From positions 62,001-126,000 of the forward strand of contig JAKBBA010000002.1 of assembly GCA_021808665.1 (NCBI GenBank): a stretch of 64,000 nt of DNA, in the 5' to 3' direction. This document shows, in pieces, positions 26,292-35,041 of the stretch. The DNA is from Actinomycetes bacterium. GTDB taxonomy: Bacteria; Actinomycetota; Acidimicrobiia; Acidimicrobiales; Palsa-688. The notes under the pieces were generated by a model. It was not told where the DNA came from and made no database searches. It saw nothing but the letters and a program-made list of their open reading frames with translations. Position numbers and translations under genes: made by a program. The stretch's first letter is position 1, and every line of letters starts with the position of its first letter.

Positions 26292-27551
26292 TCAAATGCC
26301 CTTGGCGAGACGTACCCCGCTGAACGCCCACCTCGCGTAGGCGGGAAAAAAGTTGCGATACGAAGAGCGGACGTGGCCTGGCGGTGTTGCGACACTGCCG
26401 CCTCGAAGGACCTGCTGGTTCACCATGAACTTCCCGTTGTACTCTCCCACGGCCCCTTGCGGACGCCGGAAACCGGGGTAGGGCAGGTACGCCGACGAAG
26501 TCCACACCCACGCGCCCCCGAACATCTCCCCCGCCTCTTGGCGTGTCGGGTGCACGGAGGCAGGATCCACTAGCTGCCCGCTGATCCCCCCGCCGGCGTC
26601 AAGGTATCGCCGGGCCACGACCTCCCATTCGAACTCCGTCGGCAGACGGGCGCCGGCCCAGGTCGCAAAGGCGTCGGCTTCGAAGTAGCTGACGTGGCAC
26701 ACCGGCTCGGCAGGGTCGACTCCTCGGCGACCGCCGAGCGTGAAAACGTCCCAGGACCCGTCGTTCCTGTCCCAGTAGAGAGGAGCTTCCCAACGCTCTG
26801 ACATGAGACGGTCCCAACCTTCCGCCAGCCACAGCTCCGGCGTGCGGTAGCCGCCATCGTCGATAAAGGCCACCCACTCGGCACAGGTGACGAGCCGGTC
26901 GGCCAGCTGGAACGGCGCAAGGAGAACTTCGTGGGAGGGACCCTCGTTGTCGTAGGCGAAGCCGTCCCCGCCATGGCCGACGCGTACCACTCCGCCCTCG
27001 TGACAGATCCAGCCTGCCTGCGACATCGAAAGTTGCGCCGGCTCCTCAGCAGCTCGCCACGGCTGGTAACACACCGCTAGCGGATTCAGTGAAAGGACGT
27101 GCTTTATGTCCATCAGCAGGAGTTCCTGGTGTTGCTGCTCATGGTGAAGGCCGAGCTCCACAAGGCCTAGGGCAGCTTCGTCTAGGTTGCCCTCCGATAT
27201 CGCTGTGGACATCTCGGCATCCACGTGGGAGCGGTACCTGGCAATGTCAGAGCATCCTGGGCGCGACACGCAGCCACGCCGTGCACGTTCGTACCTTGGC
27301 CCCACGCTTTGGTAGTAGGAGTTGAAAAGGTAGGAGAATCCCGGCTGGAACTCCTGGTAACCAGGGCGGTTTTTGTTCAGAACGAAGGTCTCGAAGAACC
27401 AGGAGGTATGACCGCGGTGCCATTTCGTCGGGCTGACGTCTGGCATCGACTGGACAGTCTGGTCCTCGGCGGAGAGAGGCTCCGCCAACTTCTCCGTCAA
27501 GGACCGGACTTCGCCGTAGGCGGCCGCCAAGTCGACTCGGGACGCTTTCAC
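26292..27551 (-). CDS. egtB: Hercynine oxygenase EgtB (ergothioneine synthesis)
   Basis: This 419-residue non-heme iron enzyme joins hercynine to a thiol donor to form the sulfoxide precursor of ergothioneine. The N-terminal DinB-like domain has WHRGHTSWFFE (44-54) and HEQQH (137-141), together the probable iron-binding histidines. The C-terminal formylglycine-generating-like domain ends RSSYRNFFPAYARWAFSGVRLA. Whether the donor is gamma-glutamylcysteine or cysteine cannot be decided here; egtA, egtC and egtE are not in the window. The GTG start has TAACGT exactly six bases upstream, a leaderless promoter for the egtB-egtD operon. Confidence 0.92.
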   Translation of the reverse strand: MKASRVDLAAAYGEVRSLTEKLAEPLSAEDQTVQSMPDVSPTKWHRGHTSWFFETFVLNKNRPGYQEFQPGFSYLFNSYYQSVGPRYERARRGCVSRPGCSDIARYRSHVDAEMSTAISEGNLDEAALGLVELGLHHEQQHQELLLMDIKHVLSLNPLAVCYQPWRAAEEPAQLSMSQAGWICHEGGVVRVGHGGDGFAYDNEGPSHEVLLAPFQLADRLVTCAEWVAFIDDGGYRTPELWLAEGWDRLMSERWEAPLYWDRNDGSWDVFTLGGRRGVDPAEPVCHVSYFEADAFATWAGARLPTEFEWEVVARRYLDAGGGISGQLVDPASVHPTRQEAGEMFGGAWVWTSSAYLPYPGFRRPQGAVGEYNGKFMVNQQVLRGGSVATPPGHVRSSYRNFFPAYARWAFSGVRLAKGI

Positions 27552-27563
27552 ACCACGACGTTA
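27552..27563 (-). promoter_or_regulatory. Leaderless -10 element of egtB-egtD
   Basis: The minus strand reads TAACGT, then CGTGGT, then GTG. Confidence 0.6.
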
Positions 27564-27656
27564 CCGCTGCGGATCAAGCTTCGGGTCACTACGCCACACC
27601 TGCGGGCCGTCCATGAGATAACCCACGTCGGCTAACTACCCATCCGACTGTCGCTC

Positions 27657-28568
27657 TCAGCTCTGGGGGTCGAAACTAGTTGGGACTATGACCACCGGGC
27701 GGTTCGTGTGGTGCGAACACCAACTGCTAACGGACCCGCTAAAGGCCTCGTGGATCGAGCCGAGACCGCGCCGGCCGACGACGAGCATATCGGCACCGTT
27801 GGCGTGGAGGCGAAGCGTATGGGCTGGGTTGCCGTGCAGGACAGCCTCGACGACTTTGCCCGATACGCTCGGCGCCTCACTGACAGCAGAATCGACGAGC
27901 TGCGCCAGCTGCCGGGCAGCTGGGGAGTCCTCGCCGGCACGGTTGCGCAGAGCCTCCGGAAGGTGCGGCGGAAGGTCCGGCGCAGGAGCGGGGATGACCA
28001 TGACCGCCTCGACGTTGCCGCCTGAAGTTGCCGCCTCGTTGATCGCCCACTCAAGTGCCAGCTTGGAGCCGACCGACCCGTCCACGCCGACGACTATCCT
28101 ACCGTCCCCTGGGCTGTCACCCCCGCTAGGCACTATCACGAGAGGCACCTTCGACTTCTGCAGAAGCGATCGACTCGTCGAACCGAGCAGTATTTCGGCG
28201 ATCCTGCCGTGCCCGCGACTTCCAACGACCGCCATCTCGGCACCGGTTTCCTCGCAGACCTCGGCGATGACGTCAGCCGCCTGGCCGTTCCCCACCGACA
28301 GGGACACGGGCGCACTATCGGCGTCGACCCCAAGGGCTTTGAGGGCCTCGGCGAGGATCCTCTTTCCCTCAGCGTCGAGTGAGTCCTTCTCGGGGGGGAT
28401 GTAGCCGGGGGCGCTGTATGCGAGAGCGGGAACCTGCCAGGCGTAAACCGCAACGATCTCTCGCCTGCCTCCTTCCGCTTGACGCAACGCCCACCCCAGG
28501 GCAGGTAGAGACCCTGCCGAGCCATCGACACCTACAACTACCTTCGAGCTGGCGGCTTCGTCTGTCAT
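27657..28568 (-). CDS. Tandem universal stress protein (UspA)
   Basis: This 303-residue protein contains two UspA domains. The first begins VVVGVDGSAGSLPALGWALR and carries the ATP-binding GSRGHGRIAEILLGSTS. The second begins IVVGVDGSVGSKLALEWAI and ends GRRGLGSIHEAFSGSVS. Tandem UspA proteins of this size are common in actinobacteria and bind ATP under stress or hypoxia. The ATG at 28568 has GGAGG eight bases upstream and is preferred over an ATG five codons earlier. Confidence 0.9.
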   Translation of the reverse strand: MTDEAASSKVVVGVDGSAGSLPALGWALRQAEGGRREIVAVYAWQVPALAYSAPGYIPPEKDSLDAEGKRILAEALKALGVDADSAPVSLSVGNGQAADVIAEVCEETGAEMAVVGSRGHGRIAEILLGSTSRSLLQKSKVPLVIVPSGGDSPGDGRIVVGVDGSVGSKLALEWAINEAATSGGNVEAVMVIPAPAPDLPPHLPEALRNRAGEDSPAARQLAQLVDSAVSEAPSVSGKVVEAVLHGNPAHTLRLHANGADMLVVGRRGLGSIHEAFSGSVSSWCSHHTNRPVVIVPTSFDPQS

Positions 28569-28684
28569 CGTCACTCCCTCCATCGTGGTTGGTTCTTACT
28601 TATCCACCATGGCCCACAGTGCGCATGCCCAATAGAGCCGAAAGTCTCTTTCGTGGCGGCGATCCCTTCGCTTCAACAACGCCT

Positions 28685-29551
28685 TTAGGTGACTGCCAGC
28701 GCCGCATGGCGACGCGTCGCCATGTAGGCACCGGAAAGGATCATCAAGAAGCCGACCGCCGTCGCCCACGTGACCGCTTCGCCCAGCACCGTTGCGCCCA
28801 ACGCCACGGCGACCGCCGGGTTTAGGTAGGTGATGACAGTGGCTCTCACGGCACCTATCTCGGCTATGAGAGCGAAGAACGTCACGAATGCGACCGCTGT
28901 GCATATGACCCCGAGGACGATGATCGCCTCAGCGGCACTCGCAGGCACTGCTGCCGGCGGGTGCGTCAACGCCCACGGTGCGTAGGCGGCAGCGCACAAG
29001 CCGACAGACAGCGCTGCCACTCCGAGTGGCGGGAGGTCACCGAGGCGCCTCGCCATGACAGCCGGTCCAGCGGCATAACCGAGCACTGTGATCCCGACGA
29101 TGGCGACTGATCCCAAGTCAGAGCCACTCACGGTGAAGCCGAGGAGAACTGCGACGCCAGCGAGACCCAACCCGAGACCGGCCACGTTGGGGGTGCTCAA
29201 ACGGTCGTGGCCGGGTGACAGCAGGGCGATCACCGCCCCGACGAGCGGGACCGCTGACACGAGCAGACCGCTGAGCGAACTCGACAGACGCCGCTCCGCA
29301 TCCGCGAGAAGAACCCACGGAACGATCAGCTCGACGAGACTGTAGAGGATTAGTGGTTTCCACCTGGTAAGAACAGGCCTTAGCTCCCCTCGCCACGCCG
29401 CAACAGGAAGGAGAAGCACAGCCCCGATCGCTGTCCTGGCGAACACCAAGTCGGGAGGGCTCACATGGGCAACAGCCACTTTTATGAGCAGGTACGGGAT
29501 ACCCCAGATGACGCTCAGAGCGACAAAGAGACTGAGACCCCTACGTGACAC
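28685..29551 (-). CDS. EamA/DMT-family transporter
   Basis: This 288-residue protein has about ten membrane helices in two five-helix EamA repeats, starting LSLFVALSVIWGIPYLLIKVAV and, in the second half, VAIVGITVLGYAAGPAVMARR. The C-terminal VITYLNPAVAVALGATVLGEAVT is typical of drug/metabolite exporters. The substrate is unknown. The GTG start has TAGTAT seven bases upstream. A small inverted repeat, CGAAAG-TCT-CTTTCG (28639-28653), lies after its stop codon but has no T-tract. Confidence 0.88.
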   Translation of the reverse strand: MSRRGLSLFVALSVIWGIPYLLIKVAVAHVSPPDLVFARTAIGAVLLLPVAAWRGELRPVLTRWKPLILYSLVELIVPWVLLADAERRLSSSLSGLLVSAVPLVGAVIALLSPGHDRLSTPNVAGLGLGLAGVAVLLGFTVSGSDLGSVAIVGITVLGYAAGPAVMARRLGDLPPLGVAALSVGLCAAAYAPWALTHPPAAVPASAAEAIIVLGVICTAVAFVTFFALIAEIGAVRATVITYLNPAVAVALGATVLGEAVTWATAVGFLMILSGAYMATRRHAALAVT

Positions 29552-29564
29552 CCCTCAGATACTA
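29552..29564 (-). promoter_or_regulatory. Leaderless -10 element of the EamA gene
   Basis: The minus strand reads TAGTAT, then CTGAGGG (seven bases), then GTG. Confidence 0.5.
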
Positions 29565-29662
29565 CCCCGCTGCCCTGATCAGCCAGCCCCGATCCGACAG
29601 TACTGGGCGGGCCGCGCCGGTCCGAACAGTGCCCTTGCGTTGCACGTGGCACTATCTTGACC

Positions 29663-30625
29663 ATGGACAACACGGTCGCACACCACGTAACGGTCGTAGG
29701 CGAAGCGTTGATCGACCTGGTGCCAGCGGGAGACGACCTGGTTTTTCGTGCCCGACAGGGCGGCAGCCCTCTTAACGTCGCGGTTGGCCTGGCGAGACTT
29801 GGCATTGGGACCTCGATGATGGCACGTATGAGCGGCACGACTTTCGGAAGGGCGTTGCGGCGCTACCTCGTTTCCGAGGGGGTCGACGTGTCAGCTTGTC
29901 CCGACACACCGGAGCCTGCAACCCTAGCGGTCGTGTCTCTCGACGAGTCTCATGACGCCGTCTACGACTTCTACACTCAGGGGACGGCTGACTGGCAGTG
30001 GACTGCCGACGAGTTGGAGCGGCTCCCGACCGGCACGACCATGGTCCATTTCGGGTCGATCGCATCGTGGACTGAGCCCGGGTGGCGTCCAATCGTCGAT
30101 CTCGCCGAGCGACTCCACGACACCACTCAGATACTTGTTAGCTATGACCCCAACATCAGACCTGCACTGTGCGGTGAGCGCGCCGACGCCATCGCCAAAG
30201 TCGAGCGGGCCGTCTCATGCAGTCATCTCGTCAAGGTCTCCGACGAGGACCTTGCGTGGCTTTATCCTAGTGTTCAAGCCGGCACGTCGGCGCAAGCATG
30301 GCTTCAACTTGGACCGGAGATCGTCGTGGTTACTTCGGGTCCCGCAGGAGCATGCGCCTACACCTCCGGCGGGCATGTGCTCACTGCACTGGGTCGACCA
30401 GTCCGGGTAGCAGACACCGTGGGAGCAGGCGACTCGTTCACCTCCGCCCTACTCATGGCTCTGGCGCGCGCAGGCCACGCAACCCCCGGGCTTCTTGGCC
30501 AATCACCGGCTGATTACCTTGCCGGAGCCCTAAGTTTCGCTGTCGCAGCCTCCTCTGTAACCTGCACCAGAGTTGGGGCCGACCCGCCGAGAGCAGCGGA
30601 AGTCGAAGCAGCCCTCGCCACCTAG
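29663..30625 (+). CDS. PfkB-family carbohydrate kinase (fructokinase-like)
   Basis: This 320-residue sugar kinase has the N-terminal GEALIDLVPAG and the substrate-binding GGSPLNVAVGLARLG, and ends with the PfkB signature DTVGAGDSFTSALL containing the catalytic Asp. The pattern is closest to bacterial fructokinases, but other sugars are possible. It may start at the ATG at 29663 or a TTG two codons earlier; neither has a ribosome site. The sequence before the ATG contains CACTAT, so transcription may begin very close to the start codon. Confidence 0.87.
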   Translation: MDNTVAHHVTVVGEALIDLVPAGDDLVFRARQGGSPLNVAVGLARLGIGTSMMARMSGTTFGRALRRYLVSEGVDVSACPDTPEPATLAVVSLDESHDAVYDFYTQGTADWQWTADELERLPTGTTMVHFGSIASWTEPGWRPIVDLAERLHDTTQILVSYDPNIRPALCGERADAIAKVERAVSCSHLVKVSDEDLAWLYPSVQAGTSAQAWLQLGPEIVVVTSGPAGACAYTSGGHVLTALGRPVRVADTVGAGDSFTSALLMALARAGHATPGLLGQSPADYLAGALSFAVAASSVTCTRVGADPPRAAEVEAALAT

Positions 30626-30664
30626 ACCTAGTCGGCTCGTCGACTGACACGCGTTCAGCGCCGC

Positions 30665-31357
30665 CTAAACTTGATGCCTGCTCTTCGGATCGCCTGGGAC
30701 GTCCCCAGAAGCGCCGTGGCGCACCGCGTACACCGCAGCTTCTGTCCGCCGGCTCATGCCCAACTTGGACAGGAGGTTGGAAACGTAGTTCTTGACCGTC
30801 TTCTCCGACAAGTACATCTCCGCCGCTATCTGGCGGTTGGTGAGACCGTTAGCTATCAGTTCGAGGATCCTCTGCTCTTGATGGGTGAGGATCCTGGAAG
30901 GGTCCTGCTCCTCCTTGCGACGCATCCTCTCCATAGCCCTCTGGGCCACATCGGCGGAGACAAGCGAGCCGCCTGCGGCTACTTTGCGAATCTGATTGAC
31001 AAGGTCGAAGCCGCGAACGTCCTTAAGCACGTAGCCTGCTGCCCCGGCGACCACGGCGTCGAGTAGCGCCTCGTCTTCCGAGAACGACGTGAGCATGAGA
31101 GCGGCAATAGCCGGATTGCTCGATCTAATCTCCCTGCACACTTCAACTCCGCTCCCGTCGGGCAACCGCACGTCGAGGACCGCCACCCGAGGGGCCGTCT
31201 CTAATATTGAAACGACGGCTTCTGCGGCAGTTCCCGCCTCGCCGACGACCTCGATGTCGTCTTCGGCGTCAAGGAGAAAACGCAGCCCCTGCCTGACGAC
31301 CTCGTGGTCATCCACCAAGAACACCCTGATCGCCGCCGCTGGTACGCCTTCTGTCAT
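30665..31357 (-). CDS. NarL/DevR-type response regulator
   Basis: This 230-residue two-component regulator has a receiver domain with acidic pair D16/D17, phosphorylation site D62 in VLDVRLPDG, and the conserved Lys in GYVLKDV. Its LuxR-type DNA-binding domain contains LTHQEQRILELIANGLTNRQ and SEKTVKNYVSNLL. It resembles DevR/DosR. No sensor kinase is nearby, so its signal is unknown. The ATG at 31357 has AAGGAG ten bases upstream and is preferred over the longer frame to 31414. Confidence 0.9.
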   Translation of the reverse strand: MTEGVPAAAIRVFLVDDHEVVRQGLRFLLDAEDDIEVVGEAGTAAEAVVSILETAPRVAVLDVRLPDGSGVEVCREIRSSNPAIAALMLTSFSEDEALLDAVVAGAAGYVLKDVRGFDLVNQIRKVAAGGSLVSADVAQRAMERMRRKEEQDPSRILTHQEQRILELIANGLTNRQIAAEMYLSEKTVKNYVSNLLSKLGMSRRTEAAVYAVRHGASGDVPGDPKSRHQV

Positions 31358-31513
31358 GGTCCTACCGCTCCTTGGTCTTGGCGTTACCAACCCTACAACC
31401 AAGCTGGCAGACATGCCGCGTGGCCCCGCTCGTCGGATCGTTCGACTCTAGCGAGGGAGGCACGGTCGTGATGTGGCAATCTGACCCGCGCGTTGTCACC
31501 ACCACCGTCGAGA

Positions 31514-31525
31514 TATGCTAACGCC
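31514..31525 (+). promoter_or_regulatory. Leaderless -10 element of the tetR gene at 31526
   Basis: TATGCT is followed by AACGCC and then the ATG at 31526. Confidence 0.6.
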
Positions 31526-32131
31526 ATGATCGACAGAATCGATGGGCGCTCGGCCCGGCGTGCCCGTAACCGTGACGTGGTGATCGAATCCGCGTTGGCC
31601 CTCGTAGCTGAAGGTGACGACGATCCGTCCGTCGAACGTCTCACAGTTAAATCGGGATTGTCGGCTCGCTCGATCTTCCGCTACTTCGATGGCTTGGACG
31701 ACCTTCGCCGAGCGGTGATCGCCCGCAACTTCGAGCGGGTATCCCCGCTGCTGCAGATCCCTGACATCGGCAAGGGTTCGCTCGCTGAGAGGATCACCCG
31801 TTTCGTAGACGCTCGCGTTAAGGTGAATGAGACAATGTCGGGAACGGCCCGCACCGCCTACCTTCGAGCACCGTACGTGCCTCTAATCGCGCAAGACATT
31901 GCACGCTACCGCAAGCTCCTCGACACCACAGTCCGCCAGCATTTCGCCCCGGAGTTGAAGAAGAGGAGCAAGGCTGAGGCCGACGATCTTGTTTCGCTGA
32001 TCGACGTGCTGGTGTCGTTCGACAGTTGGGACATAATGACCCGCCAGCACCGTCGCTCCCGCTCTCAGATAAAGCGCTCCTGGACCGCCGGTTTGGAGGC
32101 CGTCCTAGGAACTTCGAAGAAAGGCCGCTGA
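31526..32131 (+). CDS. TetR-family regulator next to an acyl-CoA synthetase
   Basis: This 201-residue protein has an N-terminal helix-turn-helix (IESALALVAEG through SGLSARSIFRYFDGLDDLRR) and a ligand domain I cannot assign to a subfamily. The ATG at 31526 is supported by TATGCT exactly six bases upstream; an upstream start at 31493 is rejected. It converges on the acyl-CoA synthetase gene with a seven-base gap, so control of fatty-acid genes is possible. Confidence 0.82.
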   Translation: MIDRIDGRSARRARNRDVVIESALALVAEGDDDPSVERLTVKSGLSARSIFRYFDGLDDLRRAVIARNFERVSPLLQIPDIGKGSLAERITRFVDARVKVNETMSGTARTAYLRAPYVPLIAQDIARYRKLLDTTVRQHFAPELKKRSKAEADDLVSLIDVLVSFDSWDIMTRQHRRSRSQIKRSWTAGLEAVLGTSKKGR

Positions 32132-32138
32132 GGCGACC

Positions 32139-33674
32139 TTACCCCTTAGGCCAGTAGCGGTCCCTTACGAGGCGCTTGTAGAGCTTTCCTGTCGGAAGCC
32201 GAGGCAGTTCGGTCACGAAGTCGACCTGCTTGGGACACTTGAAGTGCGCCAGGTGCTCACGGCTGAACCTAATCAGTTCGGCGGCGAGTTCCGGGCTAGC
32301 GGCATATCCTGCGGCGGGCTCGACGACTGCTACGACCTTCTCGCCCATGTCCGGATCGGGGGCGCCGATGACAGCGACGTCGCCGACCGCTGGATGGGTG
32401 GAAAGTAGGTTTTCGGTCTCCTGGGGGTAGATGTTGACCCCGCCAGAGATGATCATGTAGCTCTTACGGTCCGTAAGGTACAGCCATCCCTCGGCGTCTA
32501 GATGACCTATGTCGCCGACGGTGCTCATGTTGCCGTCCTCGGCGCGGCTCTCGGCGGTCTTGGCCGGATCCTCGAAGTACTCGAAGTTCGTGGCGCCACG
32601 GAACCACACCGTTCCGTCAACTCCTGTCGGGCACTCATGGCCGTCTTCGTCGACTATCACAACCTCGCCTAGGACGGCGCGTCCGACGGTGCCGGGGTGC
32701 GCCAACCATTCCTCGGAGTCGCAGAACGTGAATCCGTTGGCCTCGGTCGCCCCGTAGTACTCAGTGATGATGGGTCCAAGCCATTCGATCATTGCCTGCT
32801 TCACCGGGATCGGGCAAGGGGCTGCTGCGTGGACGACCCTTTCGAGCGAGGAAAGGTCGTAGCGCTCTCTGACCTCGGCTGGAAGACGGAGGAGACGGGT
32901 GAACATGGTCGGCACCATCTGGCAATTCGTCACGCGGTACTTTTCGACAGCGCTGAGCCAACCCTCGGCGTCGAAGTGCTCCATCACCACCACAGTGGCC
33001 CCCAGCCTCAGGCTCGCAGCCACACTCGACTGCGGCGCTGAATGGTAAAGGGGAGCTGGATTGAGATAAGTCATGCCCTCGCGGAAACCGAAAAGGTGCC
33101 TGACGAAGTCCATCACCGGCAGGGCTTGGGCCGGGTCAATCTCGGGAAGCTCACGAAAGATCCCTTTGGGGCGGCCAGTCGTTCCTGACGAGTACAACAT
33201 CGCGGCCCCGAGGCGCTCGTCTGGTACTGGAGTAGACGGAAAGCCCTCGACTAGGTGGTCAAGGGACTCCCAACGGCCCGAATCCCCACTGGAACGGGTC
33301 ACGACGAAACGTTGCACTCCTGGACACGAAGATGCAGCGAGGTCGGCCACCTCGAGTTTGTCAGCCGAGCAGAAGAGCATCTTCGCCCTGCTGTTGTCCA
33401 GGATGTAAGCGACTTCCTCCGCCGACAGGTAGCTGTTGATCAGGGTGAAGTACAGTCCCGTCCTTTCAGCAGCTCCTTCGATCTCAATCATGGCTGGGTT
33501 GTTCGAGGACAGGATTGCTATGTGATCCCCGCGCTTGAGCCCCTGCGCACGAAGCAGGTGGGCGACTCTGTTAGCCGCTGCCTCGTAGTCGGCGAACGTG
33601 ACGGTCTCCCCCGTCGGCACCATGACGATCGCTGGCTTGTCGGGTTGTGCTGCTGCGGTCCTGGCTGCGTACAT
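32139..33674 (-). CDS. AMP-forming acyl-CoA synthetase
   Basis: This 511-residue ANL enzyme has the P-loop AAMLYSSGTTGRPKGIFR, the adenylate motif YYGATEANGFTF, GDIGHLDAEGWLYLTDR and the C-terminal catalytic Lys in RLPTGKLYKR. The layout matches actinobacterial fatty-acyl or aromatic acid CoA ligases. It differs in sequence from the synthetases at 3.2 and 36 kb, so these are separate paralogues. The ATG at 33674 has TAGTGT nine bases upstream. The acyl-CoA dehydrogenase lies upstream on the same strand, separated by 118 bases. Confidence 0.88.
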   Translation of the reverse strand: MYAARTAAAQPDKPAIVMVPTGETVTFADYEAAANRVAHLLRAQGLKRGDHIAILSSNNPAMIEIEGAAERTGLYFTLINSYLSAEEVAYILDNSRAKMLFCSADKLEVADLAASSCPGVQRFVVTRSSGDSGRWESLDHLVEGFPSTPVPDERLGAAMLYSSGTTGRPKGIFRELPEIDPAQALPVMDFVRHLFGFREGMTYLNPAPLYHSAPQSSVAASLRLGATVVVMEHFDAEGWLSAVEKYRVTNCQMVPTMFTRLLRLPAEVRERYDLSSLERVVHAAAPCPIPVKQAMIEWLGPIITEYYGATEANGFTFCDSEEWLAHPGTVGRAVLGEVVIVDEDGHECPTGVDGTVWFRGATNFEYFEDPAKTAESRAEDGNMSTVGDIGHLDAEGWLYLTDRKSYMIISGGVNIYPQETENLLSTHPAVGDVAVIGAPDPDMGEKVVAVVEPAAGYAASPELAAELIRFSREHLAHFKCPKQVDFVTELPRLPTGKLYKRLVRDRYWPKG

Positions 33675-33792
33675 ACGCCTACGACACTATCCGAGCCATC
33701 TCAGCGACGTGCGACCTACTAGCACCGTGCCAGGCACACCTCAAAAAGTCTAAATCTCTACTGGAGAATCAGAGTTTATCCAGGGGTGGCAA

Positions 33793-34938
33793 TCAGCGCA
33801 GAAGGTTCCGGGCGATGACCAGGCGTTGGATCTGGTTCGTCCCCTCATATATCTGGGTGATTTTCGCGTCGCGCATGAAGCGCTCCACGGGAAAGTCCAT
33901 CGTGTAGCCGCTGCCACCGAGGAGCTGTACTGCGTCGACGGTGACCGCCATAGCCGTGTCGGAGGCGAAGCACTTCGCCATCGCACCTGCGGAGTTGAGC
34001 TCGCCGTCGGGGTCGCCTTCGTCGATCAGCGAGTTCGCCCAGTACGTAAGAAGGCGGGCGGCTTCGGTCTTCATGGCCATGTCGGCGAGCATGAATTGCA
34101 AACCTTGGTGTTCGGCGATGGGCTTTCCGAAAGTCTTGCGCTGCTTCATGTACTGGCGGGCCGCGTCGATGGCCCCCTGGGCGATACCAACCGCTTGCGC
34201 CGCGATAGCGGGGCGGGTTCGGTCCAAGGTGTGCATGGCTATCATGAATCCTTGGCCCTCCTCGCCTATCAGGTTGGAGGCCGGGACCCTCACGCCGTCT
34301 AGTAACACCTCGCCGGTCGGGCTTCCGTGTATCCCGAGCTTTCGTTCGAGCTTACCTATCTGGATTCCCATGGCACGCTCCACGAGGAAGCACGACACTC
34401 CCCTAGCCCCCGCAGCCGGGTCCGTCTTCGCAAACACCACGTATATGTCGGATATGCCAGCGTTGGTAATCCAGGTTTTTGTGCCCGACAGCACGTAGTG
34501 GTCCCCATCTCGCGTGGCTCTGGCTGACATTGCAGCTACGTCGCTGCCAGCGTCGGCCTCGGAGAGGCAGTAGCTCCCCTGGCTGTCGCCGGCAGCGATC
34601 GCTGGAAGGTACTTCGCCTTCAGCTCCTCGGAAGCCCAGTTGACTATGGGAGTGGTGGACAGACCGTTGATGCCCATCATCAAACTGGTGGAGGCGCAAA
34701 CCCTGGCCAGCTCCTCGACCATGATCGCCTGGGTAACGTGGTCCGCTCCCGAACCCCCGTAGGCGACTGGGACATTGAGCCCCGTGAGCTCCATTGCGAC
34801 GCAGTCCTTGAAGTTGTCCCAGCTGAACTCCCCGGAAGCGTCGACTTCGGCGGCACGAGGCCCGACGCGTTCTTCGGCGAAACGCCTCATCGTGTCACGG
34901 AACGCTTTTTGCTCTTCTGTCAGGCTTATCGGTTGCAC
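33793..34938 (-). CDS. Acyl-CoA dehydrogenase
   Basis: This 381-residue flavoprotein desaturates acyl-CoA at the alpha-beta bond. Family features are FAEERVGPRAAEVD, the signature YCLSEADAGSDVAAM, TWITNAG, the ERKLGIHGSPT loop, and QLLGGSGYTMDFPVERFMRDAKITQIYEGTNQ split across the C-terminal domain, with the probable catalytic Glu in YEGTNQ. The length matches short/branched-chain members. The GTG at 34938 has TAGAAT seven bases upstream; the 14 extra codons to 34980 look spurious. Confidence 0.92.
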   Translation of the reverse strand: MQPISLTEEQKAFRDTMRRFAEERVGPRAAEVDASGEFSWDNFKDCVAMELTGLNVPVAYGGSGADHVTQAIMVEELARVCASTSLMMGINGLSTTPIVNWASEELKAKYLPAIAAGDSQGSYCLSEADAGSDVAAMSARATRDGDHYVLSGTKTWITNAGISDIYVVFAKTDPAAGARGVSCFLVERAMGIQIGKLERKLGIHGSPTGEVLLDGVRVPASNLIGEEGQGFMIAMHTLDRTRPAIAAQAVGIAQGAIDAARQYMKQRKTFGKPIAEHQGLQFMLADMAMKTEAARLLTYWANSLIDEGDPDGELNSAGAMAKCFASDTAMAVTVDAVQLLGGSGYTMDFPVERFMRDAKITQIYEGTNQIQRLVIARNLLR

Positions 34939-34951
34939 GTCCAATATTCTA
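34939..34951 (-). promoter_or_regulatory. Leaderless -10 element of the acyl-CoA dehydrogenase gene
   Basis: The minus strand reads TAGAAT, then ATTGGAC (seven bases), then GTG. Confidence 0.55.
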
Positions 34952-35028
34952 CGAGCCCAACGACTAATAAGGTGTCTCATCGACGAGAGAAGTCGGACTC
35001 GAAACTCTGGCGACGCGCGGTAGAGAGG

Positions 35029-35041
35029 TAAGGTCTGCCCT
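35029..35041 (+). promoter_or_regulatory. Leaderless -10 element of fabD
   Basis: TAAGGT is followed by CTGCCCT (seven bases) and then the GTG at 35042. Confidence 0.5.
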
